A DNA stretch of 64,000 bases, taken from the NCBI GenBank assembly GCA_002005505.1, contig KV908656.1, forward strand, positions 1 through 64,000, in the 5' to 3' direction. The notes below the pieces were generated by a model that saw nothing but the letters and a program-made list of their open reading frames with translations, did no database searches and was not told where the DNA came from. Source of the stretch: Botryococcus braunii (Eukaryota > Chlorophyta > Trebouxiophyceae). Made by a program: the position numbers and the translations under genes. Within the stretch, counting starts at the first letter, position 1; each line of letters begins with the position of its first letter. Positions 51,184 through 64,000 of the stretch are shown one piece after another.

Positions 51184-51880
51184 TGTTGAGTTGTGAACAT
51201 ACATTATAGACCTTGTGCTTTAGGTGATCTTCAAATTTACATTATTAGGATACGGGTCCACTATCCAAATAAGGTACCTCAAGACACGTTCGGATGAGGT
51301 CTATTTCGAACATAAGGTACAATCTGATTTAGATTACGCGTTAGTGTGAAAGGACTATTAAAGCTGCGATCACCGCATAGTCGAGCAACTGGTTTGGAAA
51401 GATACTGGGCACATAAGGATGCCAGTCTTGTTCATGCAGTTGCATGTGTCTAAAGAGCACACAGTCGTCAAGGACGGTAGCTGGAGTGGCACGAACTTAC
51501 GACCTGTCTGCTTGCTTACAGGTGCGGTGACGCAGGGTGTGTATTGGTAATGTGTTCATGTTTGATTGCTTGTTTGTAAGTGAACCATCTTAGTGGACAA
51601 TCAAGTCTCCCAAACAGCTAAGGGACGGAGTCTTGATTGAGTATAGGAAGGTACTTGCTTTCAGCCGTCAGGAGCTTATCCGTGTGTAGATGCTCATTGA
51701 CAGATCAACATGTAACGGAACTGGTTTGGAAAGATACTGGGCACATAAGGATGCCAGTCTTGTTCATGCAGTTGCATGTGTCTAAAGAGCACACAGTCGT
51801 CAAGGACGGTAGCTGGAGTGGCACGAACTTACGACCTGTCTGCTTGCTTACAGGTGATGCCGAATGCCCATAACCTAACA
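51184..51880 (+). repeat. LTR-B, 3' LTR
   Basis: 697 bp, nearly identical to 46914-47613, with a small gap near 51212 as the main difference. Few differences imply a fairly recent insertion. Confidence 0.9.
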
Positions 51881-51885
51881 TATAG

Positions 51886-52562
51886 TGAGATTGCCTTGCT
51901 CTTGAACATACATGAATTCTTAAAAGGAACTGATAAACAATAGCATGAACAAAGGCATACATGAGACGCTTATCAAAGAGAAGTGTAATTAAGCACAAGG
52001 TCATGTTATAAATAGTGTCGTACGGTATTCGCACGTGGTTGCCAGATCAACGCGTGATCTTGCAACGCTGGTATTTGAAAGGCAAGCAGCGGAGTTGAAT
52101 GTCACTTGCCTAGCAATGATTGATGTTGTGTGAAGACAGCAAGTGTTTTGCTTATGGCGTAAGGCCGTCACACGGACTGCCCAGCCAACTAAGACAACTG
52201 ATCACTCGCTCTGCTCGTGCTTGTAGGTAAGGCCGATTGGCCTAGTTAGACATGTTAAGACATGCATGGACAAGTTACTTGCTTACTATAACTGACTTGT
52301 TGAACATCTGTATCTTCATCGGTTGTGGGTGTCATACCTATGAATGAAGATCAGGGAGACAAGTGTCATGCTAGATATTTGTTAGCGTATGCAAGGATTT
52401 ATGTTTTGGAGGCTCAATTGCGTTAGCATAAGAAGACTCTAAATGTAACGACTTGCCTAGCACTATCAATGATTGATGCATGTGTGAAGACAGCAAGTGT
52501 TTTGCTTATGGCGTAAGGCCGTCACACGGACTGTCAAAGACCTCAGGAGTGTGAAGTTACAA
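51886..52562 (+). repeat. LTR-D, remainder
   Basis: Continues the LTR that starts at 46892. It contains an internal direct repeat of about 90 bp (about 52093-52180 and 52450-52542: GAAGACAGCAAGTGTTTTGC and flanks). The end is probably near AGTTACA at 52556-52562 but is not proven. Confidence 0.5.
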
Positions 52563-53516
52563 CTGCCTGGTTTTGCCAACTATTTCTTTTCTGTAGAAGT
52601 GTGGTTGGTTTGTGTATACGCAATGGCGGCACATTTATTGCCATGGTGTTAACGCTCGAGCATGTGGCACAACCCGTACCGTTAAGATGGTGTTTTGAAG
52701 TTAAGTAGGGCAGATTGAGTACACAATTTGGAACTTCGATTTGTAATTAACAACAGCCCTATTTAGTACTGTGAATGGAGTGGAGTGGCGACTAGCCTCT
52801 TTGGTCCCTCCGTCGTTTTCTTCAATTTGTCTGATCGCTGCGCAGATTTCCTGACTCCCCACATAAGGGTGATTAGTCTTTTGTAGTAACATGATATGGA
52901 TGAGAAGTAGGGCCTGGCTGAAAGGATTGGTCAAATGGCACGTCACGTAAGTGATTGGAACTTGCAGTATGTAGGGTATCCCATAGGCTAGTTTCGGAAA
53001 CGCAACTCTGGGTTGTCGAGGATAGGTCGCATGATGTTGGGTTTGAGTGTTGCTTCTCTATCCATGATAGGTTGAACTGTGCTTCGTTGCATTGCCTTAA
53101 AAAAGTAGTTATGGTCAAATTCGAAACATGCAGTATGGCACACTAGTAGCACGGGTACCATGGTTTCGAATGGATCGCGACAGAATTTTAAACCTTTCCA
53201 AATTGTGCCCAGATTGCAGAGAAAAGGATATATGTAACACTTGTAGCTCTTTGTGATTTATGCCTGCACAAGACATCCTTGTAAAAAATTTTGCATTTCA
53301 GAGCAGATTTGGCATATGTAGTTTTGCATTGTATCATGGTCCTTTTCAGCTTTTTGTTGGCAGAAAATGGAACAGTCCGATAGAGCTTTGAAAAAGGAGT
53401 CGATTGGTGCCTTCAAATGATTTTTTGCCAACATTGTCGAATAACACCAGGCGAAAAAAAAGTTGTGCCAAATATTTGGCACATTTGGAATTAGTAATCG
53501 GACTCCAATAATAAAA
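52563..53516. other. No gene seen
   Basis: AT-rich sequence with no coding motif on either strand. Confidence 0.5.
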
Positions 53517-53821
53517 GCGGCAACCAGGGTTCGCGGCGAAAAGATTGGAGTGGGGCGAAAGGCGAAACTCCTGGAGGGGCCTGAGGCGAAACTACTCAGG
53601 CCAGGCGAAAGTTTTCTGATAGCATATCCTTGTAAGCGAAAAGATTCTGAGTCCATCTGTGTAGCTCACATGCCCCAAAACGTTTTTTTACCATAGACTA
53701 ACAGGATTCATTGAAATGGCCATCACAACTGGTAGCATACACACTAAAAAACGCCACAGACTAACACCCTGATGGTGCAGTCACCCTGCAATCAATCTCA
53801 TGAGTCTTCTCTAGTGCTTTT

Positions 53822-53822
<1 letters not shown>

Positions 53823-53896
<74 letters not shown>

Positions 53897-53970
53897 TTCA
53901 TGCATTCCCCCCGGTACACGCACGCACACACGTGCGCGCGCGCGCGCGCACACACACACACACACACAAC
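53823..53970. repeat. (CA)n and CG/CA microsatellite
   Basis: A CA run (53823-53893), then CACGTGCGCGCG-type alternating purine-pyrimidine sequence to about 53970, able in principle to adopt Z-DNA. Confidence 0.95.
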
Positions 53971-54035
53971 CTCCCCATCCATAAATCCCACACTGCAGCT
54001 GCATATTAAATTCAGAACCCAGGGAAATGAGACTC

Positions 54036-54323
54036 TTAAATAGAGTGCTGTGAACGCAGTTTCTCAACATCACTGCTGAATTCAAATATTGCAGCCGGTC
54101 CAACTGTTTGGGCAGTGTTCTCCACTGTCCTTGCTGTTGCAGAGATCTGAACGAGATCATTAATAATGGCATTCTGCATGTCAAAGCCATCCCAATTCCC
54201 CAGCAGTAGTTCCATGAAGGAGATGGGCTTGCCGTTGCCGGCTATCGGAGATCTCAGATCATCCCGAAACCCGCGGCCCACAGGCCAAGATTCTCTCGTT
54301 GTACATCCGACACTGTACTGCAT
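54036..54323 (-). pseudogene. Possible captured gene fragment inside hAT element
   Basis: A 95-codon minus-strand frame reads like ordinary soluble protein: [20 protein letters not shown], then [20 protein letters not shown] and [13 protein letters not shown]. Similar reading continues a little before its formal start. I do not recognise the family and no transposase motif is present. hAT elements are known to pick up host gene pieces, so a captured exon is possible. Confidence 0.35.
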
Positions 54324-54608
54324 ATTTACTTCTCAACTCGAAATTGTACTGCTTATGTACTTCTCAACTGAAAACTGTACTGCAAATGTACTGCACCGTA
54401 TTGAAAATCTCGTGAAACACGTCGTTTGACATGCTGAATTGACTCTTACACGTCTTGCCTTTCGCCCCTTCGCCCACCCCCCAGGAGGCGAAACTTCCTT
54501 CGCCCAGTTTGGCTCCATGTAGGCGAAAGACTTTTGTCTTTCGCCGCGAACCCTGGCGGCAACCCTGATCGTAGTGCTTTCGTCAGATCCAATCAGTGCA
54601 TTTTTTAG

Positions 54609-55380
54609 TGGCAACTTGTTGCCAAAATGGCGATATTTAATAATAGGGGGCTGAAAATGGCAATTTTAAATATATCCTGGGCTGTTGGGATTGCCATTTC
54701 TGACAACCTATATTAATTTTTTACGGCGGAGGTTGCCAATCGGTGGCAACCAGTAATTAATGTGACCTTACCCAAAGTTGCCATGTGGCAACCTGAAATT
54801 AATTGGTTATGGACCGAAGTTGCCATTGGAAATCCGAAATCCGAAATGTTCCTTTCTGCAAAAGATAGAAGGGGTCTAAACATTACAATGGATCATCGTG
54901 CAGGCTCTGATGATGACTTAGACATTGATTTCTCCATCTTGGAACCCGAATCTGAGGACTCCGAGGACATGTTAGACGTACAGTACATGCAAAAGATCCA
55001 GTGTTTAGTTCATTGTTAAAACCAGTCTATTGACAGCAAGGTTAGATCGAATAGTCTGCTTTCTATTGGTTCTACTTGTGTTTGTGCACACTGTGTGATG
55101 GTGTAAACTTCATTTGGTGTGAATTTCATTCAGAATTTTGGTTTGTAATATTATCCAAGCTCCTTATTACGGCTTTTTTCTCCCTGTCCGTTCCTATTTC
55201 TCATTACTGCCCGGCCCCAAGGCCTTCTAAACGAAATTTCGTATTGGCAACTAAAAATTGAACTTAAACCCTGTGAAGTTGCCACACTGGCAACCGGAGA
55301 AAAATGAAATCCATTGGAAGTTGCCACATATTGGCAAGTGAAAAATAAATATTCTGTCGAAAAATTGCCATTTTGGCAAT
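54609..55380. repeat. Cluster of GTTGCC/GGCAAC palindromes
   Basis: Six palindromes of GTTGCCA and TGGCAAC separated by 1-5 bases lie at 54609-54624, 54731-54751, 54777-54792, 55278-55294, 55320-55337 and 55364-55380, with a half-site at 54819. Confidence 0.75.
54888..55019 (+). CDS. Short acidic ORF within palindrome cluster
   Basis: From ATG 54888, 43 codons dominated by Asp, Glu and Ser (GSDDDLDIDFSILEPESEDS). No family recognised. Acidic starts of this kind occur in some DNA transposases, but nothing follows. Could be chance. Confidence 0.2.
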   Translation: MDHRAGSDDDLDIDFSILEPESEDSEDMLDVQYMQKIQCLVHC

Positions 55381-59466
<4,086 letters not shown>

Positions 59467-60300
59467 TACTTCCAGAGTTTGCTGCAATTGTTGTTAGAAT
59501 GGCATGTCTTTCCATGTGCCTTGCTAACAAATTCTTGTTAGAAAGACTCTGACTGACTGGTGTCAGAATCCTATACTTTGGACCACCAGTGTTGAGATCA
59601 GGGAATTATGACCAAGTGGTTTTGGAGGGCCCTTTGAGAATCTACATCCCTTGCATCGTGACCCATACATGTGAATGCAGTTCTTCCGTACCTGTGATCT
59701 ATGTCCCTGAAATTCGCCTCAGAGGCAAATTATATCTTGAGGACATGGGAATAAGGGCCGTCGTCTGAGCGCTGAGGCTTTTTCAGCAAGCTTATAAGCC
59801 AAATTCTATGGTGGCAATTTTCTGTTAACAGCGTGCCCTTTACATGTCCTGTGGCGAGCCCTGTCCCCACTTAGACAACATAAAGGGAGAGTGGTGTTGG
59901 AGGGAAGCTACTGAAGTTATGAGGGAAAGGGGTACGTACACTCTTTTGATAAGATACTTGGTATAGGAAGAGGCGTCTGTTAGTTCTCTTAGTATGCAAC
60001 TGTTATCTGGCCTATGAAGGAAGGTACTGTTTCCGGTTTTCCTTTTCTGATTTGTATTCATAATTTCTAATATTCTAGTCTTCGCTTTCACTCTCGTTCA
60101 CTTAGGAAAAATGGAAAGGGGGGAGTCAAGCCTGCAGGTCATTGGCCACTTTCGGGGGATTTTAGGCCGTCTAGGGCTGGGATGGGAGTCGGGGCATTTC
60201 TGATCCCATCCTGCCAGACCGTCCATCTTAAGCTACTCGCACTGGTGCCAAACTGTCATATTATGTTGCCGTCCCACCTCCCCCAGCATGGTATGGACAC
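59467..60300. other. 3' flank of GT92 gene, no gene seen
   Basis: Presumed 3' untranslated region and intergenic DNA. I cannot place a poly(A) signal with confidence. Confidence 0.4.
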
Positions 60301-60990
60301 TGTTAGGTTATGGGCATTCGGCGTGTCATGTAAGCACGCAGACAAGTCGTAAGTGTGTATCCCTCCACCTACAGTCCTTGACGACTGTCTGCTCTTGTAC
60401 ACATGCAACTAAACAAGCCTGGCATCCTCATGTGCCCAGAATCTCTCCAAACCAGTTCCATTACACGTTGACTTGTCAATGAGCATCTACACACGGATAT
60501 GCTCCTGACGGCTAAAAGCAAGTCCCTTCCTATACTCGATCCAGCCGCTGTCCCTTAACTGTTTGGGTGGCTGGACTGTACACAAAGATGGTTCTTTCAC
60601 AATTGAGCAATCGAACATGAACACAATACCCTTACACACCGTACGTTACCGCACCCTGTAAGCACAGAGACAGGTCGTAAGTGTGTATCCCTCCAGCTAA
60701 AGTCCTTGGCGACGGTCTGCTCTTGTACACATGCACCTGAATGAACAATACTGGCATCCTCATGTGCCCAGAATCTTTCCAAAGCAGTTGCTCAACTGTG
60801 CGGTAATCGCAGCTTTTAATAGTTTTCCACTAACGCGTAATCTAGATCATATTGTACCTTATGTTGCAAAGCATTCACATTCTACCGTGGTCAAGGTACC
60901 TTCTGTTCTTAATTGAACCCATATCCTAATATTGTACATGAAGATCACCTAAAGCACAAGGCATCCACTAATAATGTTCGTAACTCAACA
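60301..60990 (-). repeat. Solo LTR-B, diverged
   Basis: 690 bp, TGTTAGGTTATGGGC...ACTCAACA, with clear but many differences from the other LTR-B copies and no coding region on either side. Flanks GACAC and GATAC may be a decayed target duplication. Confidence 0.85.
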
Positions 60991-61720
60991 GATACATCTT
61001 AACAGCGGTCTTTTGTGCCCCAACTTTGAATAGCTTCTTCCTGCCCCATTATCAGCAGTACCTGAGTCGAATTCCGGCCCCATCTGGCTGTCCTCAATTG
61101 GCCCATATAGGCACGCCCCTCCCATCAATTCCAGTCAAAGTCAGCCTGGTTCCATTATGACCATGCCCAATCACAGTCCAATTTGGTCAAAAGTTTGTCA
61201 CGACGGTATTGTTAGATCATGTATGTGACCAGCATAAAAGGCCCATCCCGAGAGATCATGGCAGAACCACATCGCAGCAAACTAGTCTCAATTTCGACAC
61301 GAAAGACACGTGTGCCTGTTCCTCTATATAATATTCATTTTTTCCATCCTTGCTACCTGCTACCAGACCGGAGAGGGAAGGGGGGTCGGGTGGGCGGGCG
61401 GGGGTGGGGGGGGGGGGGGCGCAGCCCCTCTATGATCTGCAAAACACATCTGGCTGGTCGCGGATCTAATATCCTTTTAACCATCCTTCCTAGTTTATGG
61501 GGTTGTACTTGCAACTTTTGGTCCCATGCTTACTCGAAAACCTGTGACGATATAGCAAGTGCCTGTTATACTAAGTAGCCACTATGAATTTCGAACAGAA
61601 TATGCCCTTTCCGGATCCCCTGGGGACCGGGAAGAAGGAAGGAAGGAAGATTACATCCAAAGACCAGCCACTAGGGCTGAAGAGGACGGCAGTACAATGA
61701 ATGACCCATATCTTAGCCAA
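60991..61720 (-). other. LINE 3' untranslated region, G-rich tract
   Basis: Downstream of the LINE ORF end. A G-rich run at about 61378-61420 (GGGTGGGCGGGCGGGGGTGG and on) could form G-quadruplexes. No other gene. Confidence 0.45.
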
Positions 61721-62261
61721 CTAAGGTCGCACAGCCCCTGGGAGAGTGAGGTAGCTCTCCAATGCTCTAGTCACAAATTTGGCAACCCCTTCAAGGTCTT
61801 CTTGCCACATAAACGTCTGTACAGATCGACTCCTTTGTTGAAAGAGATGCATAAATTGTTGCCGTACATGTTGTACAGCCGGACAAGTGAACAACAGATG
61901 ATGTTCATCACCAACGAGCTCTAAGGAGCACCTCGTGCAAATCCTCTGGTCTCGAGGGATGCCTTGTTGTCTACCTTTATCAATAGGAAGGTCATGACAC
62001 CCTAATCTAAATCGCATAAAGGTCCGCAATGTGCAATTAGGAAGGTGGAGTTTGAGCGCACTCTTACGCCGTGGCACATGAGGCGGACGTGCGAACCACC
62101 TTTGGTATCTGCAGAATAAGGCTCTTGGGGATGCACAAGTGCGAGGGGAGATGTCCAGGTCATCCCATATCATGTCACTTTTACGGTCTAACAGATCCTT
62201 TACCTGTGAAATGTCAATCTGCAAGGCTCTATCAAACCGCACATGGTCAGCCATATAGTAT
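61721..62261 (-). pseudogene. LINE ORF C-terminus (second copy)
   Basis: Minus-strand frame with LRTFMRFRLGCHDLPIDKGR, a C-x2-C pair (CTRC), GDEHHLLFTCPAV and a C-terminal helical tail, parallel to 1046-1714 but only moderately similar. The upstream side is cut at 62261 by LTR-B, which inserted into the LINE. RT core absent in the window. Confidence 0.7.
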
Positions 62262-62631
62262 TGTAAAAGGTTATGGGCAGTGGCGTATCCTGTAAGCAAG
62301 CAGACAGGTCGTAAGTTCGTTCCTCTCCAGCTACAGTCCTAGACGACTGTCTGCTCTTTTAGACACATGCAAATGCATGAACAAGACTGGCATCCTTATG
62401 TGCCCAGTATCTTTCCAAACCAGTTGCTCGACTATGCGGTGATCGCAGCTTTAATAGTCCTTTCACGCTAACGCGTAATCTAAATCAGATTGTACCTTAT
62501 GTTCGAAATAGACCTCATCCGAACGTGTCTTGAGGTACCTTATGTGGATAGTGGACCCGTATCCTAATAATGTACATTTGAAGATCACCTAAAGCACAAG
62601 GCATTCTACAATGTATGTTCACAACTCAACA
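62262..62631 (-). repeat. LTR-B, short form (370 bp)
   Basis: Same ends as 34893-35592 but 330 bp shorter, having only one of the two internal direct repeats. Left flank AGTAT. The polypurine inverse CTTCCCCTT follows. Confidence 0.9.
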
Positions 62632-62651
62632 CTTCCCCTTGCCTGCATGCT

Positions 62652-64000
62652 TTATGTGTATCTTCTCAAACCTAGTGAATCACGATGACCAACAAACACG
62701 GGCTTAGCAAGTGGCTTGGTCATAATGTCAGCCACATTTCGAGCAGATTCTACATAGAGGATATCTACCTGCCCAAGTGCCATAGCTTCCCTAGCATAGT
62801 GGAAGCTTACTGCAACATGCTTTGTGAATTTGGAAAAAAGGGGGTTCCGTAAATTGGAAATGCATCCTTGGTTGTCACAGAAAATTTTGACTCTCCAAGG
62901 TGCAGCTCCAATCTCTTCCAAGAAGCCCCTAAGCCAGTTGGCTTCCTTCACAATATGGCCGGCTGCCATAAACTCGGCTTGCACAGTTGAGGTAGCAACT
63001 GAGCTCTGCTTCTTGCTTCCCCAAACCACGGCACTACCATAGACTGATAGAACATAGCCAGTGGTGGAATACCTGTGGTCCAGGTCCCCAGCATAGTCGG
63101 CATCAACATAGCCTTCTAGCTCAGGCCCCTTTCCACCCAGAGTAAGAGCTAATTCTCTCGTATCTCTCAAGTACTTCAGCACTCGAATGGCCTCATTCCA
63201 GTGTGAGGTAGTGGGTGTCATTCTATACCTTGACAACACTCCAACAGCCTGAGAAATGTAAGGCCGGGTCGTATTGGCACTATATAGCAACGATCCAATC
63301 AACTCACAGTACCGATGACCAGGTGGCAGTGGGGTACCTGCCCCATGTGACAAACCATCGATTCCTCAGATGTCTGAGGACTCGGGTCTGCTGCTAGCCA
63401 CGAAGTCCTTGGACATGGGGGTATCAACCACACGCCCATCATCAGCAACCCCAAACTTTTCCACAAGAGCATCAATCTTGGGAGTGCAACTCATGGAAAT
63501 AGTGCTCTGAACTCTATTGCGTAGGACCTGACACCCCAGGAAATCATTCACCTCTCCCAAATCATGGATTGTGAAGTCCTTCTTCAACAACTCTTTCCTC
63601 CACTCAATCTCTGCAACCAATCTGGCAACTATGAGAAGATCATCAACATAAACAAGAATAAAGGACAGGTTGCCATCAGGGGCCCTCCTGATGTATACAC
63701 CCGCATCACTCTTGCACACACTATACCCCATCACGCTCAACTTGTCGGTCAAGGTCTTGTGCCAAGCCCGTGGGGCTTGTTTTAGACCGTATAGTGCCTT
63801 CCTGAGCTTGCACACAACCCTCGTGTTGCCATTCTCAAATCCTGGTGGTTGGGTCACATAGACCTCTTCCTCCAACTCTCCATTGAGAAAAGCCGTCTTG
63901 ATATCCACTTGGTGGACCTCCAGATTCTGTGTGGCAGCCATGGCCAGCACAGCCCTCCTTGCCCCATAGCTGCTGGTGGGTGCAAATACCTCCCCAACAT
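62652..64000 (-). pseudogene. Copia RT and RNase H, family B, runs off window
   Basis: Almost identical to 35613-36938. RNase H ends at 62652; TGA at 63366-63368 sits at the RT/RNase H boundary, as in the other copy. RT motifs [23 protein letters not shown] and LVYVDDLLI are intact. Unlike the other copy, the RT N-terminal part is present (ASSYGARRAVLAMAATQNL and on) and continues past 64000. The rest of the element is outside the window. Confidence 0.85.

Larger units (their letters stand above)
46914..51880 (+). mobile_element. Defective copia derivative (family B), TSD TATAG
   Basis: LTRs 46914-47613 and 51184-51880 enclose 3.57 kb with only a short RNase H remnant. TATAG precedes (46909-46913) and follows (51881-51885). 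It sits in the 3' LTR of the older copia. Most of the interior is unrelated sequence with satellites, so it resembles a large retrotransposon derivative moved by proteins from elsewhere. Confidence 0.85.
53525..54555. mobile_element. Non-autonomous hAT element, 1031 bp, 8-bp TSD GCGGCAAC
   Basis: Starts CAGGGTTCGCGGCGAAA and ends with its exact inverse, flanked by GCGGCAAC at 53517-53524 and 54556-54563. CAGGG termini and an 8-bp duplication mark the hAT superfamily. Subterminal GGCGAAA repeats occur near both ends. No transposase; the interior holds CA microsatellites and a protein-like fragment. Confidence 0.92.

Noticed and set aside
53772..54190. His/Thr and Cys/Val repeat ORFs over CA/TG runs
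   Set aside because: Dinucleotide repeats are open in several frames by nature.
60301..60990. Short host gene in the solo LTR
   Set aside because: The whole interval matches LTR-B.

Overview
This window looks like nuclear DNA from a large, repeat-rich green-lineage eukaryote. A charophyte alga is my best guess, but that is inference. The evidence is one plant-like GT92 glycosyltransferase gene with a GT-AG intron (about 57.56-59.47 kb), long TC/TG/GA microsatellites, and many Ty1/copia, Ty3/gypsy, hAT, Tc1/mariner-like and LINE sequences. I see no operons, CRISPR arrays or bacterial genes. About 90 percent of the window is mobile DNA, much of it nested.

Layout. 0-1.7 kb: an integrase scrap and the 3' end of a LINE. 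1.76-33.28 kb: one very large broken inverted repeat. Two tail-to-tail copies of a Tc1/mariner-like transposon meet at a 28-base spacer (19099-19126). The left arm is split by a hAT element (2452-3509), a decayed copia (3936-10237) and a complete copia with identical-length 879-bp LTRs (10564-17800). The right arm is split by a 10.6-kb insertion (19846-30485) holding a gypsy-type element with a PHD finger in its polyprotein. Both arms also carry, antisense inside the transposase, a zinc-ribbon plus PD-(D/E)XK endonuclease-like reading frame.

33.28-44.34 kb: a second copy of the decayed copia, then a copia element on the minus strand that is itself split by a 5.1-kb gypsy element (37777-42922). 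44.34-52.56 kb: a decayed copia on the plus strand whose 3' LTR is split by a defective copia derivative (46914-51880). 52.6-60.3 kb: mostly non-transposon DNA with a second hAT element (53525-54555), a cluster of GTTGCC/GGCAAC palindromes and the GT92 gene. 60.3-64 kb: a solo LTR, a LINE 3' end and the start of another minus-strand copia that runs off the window.

Target-site duplications and uninterrupted duplicate copies fix the order of several insertions. Both hAT elements have 8-bp duplications. Copia 10564-17800 has GCAAC, gypsy 37777-42922 has AATGA and copia 46914-51880 has TATAG. Two copia families have a primer-binding site matching the anticodon region of initiator tRNA-Met instead of the tRNA 3' end, as in Drosophila copia and yeast Ty5. 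All alignments were made by eye.
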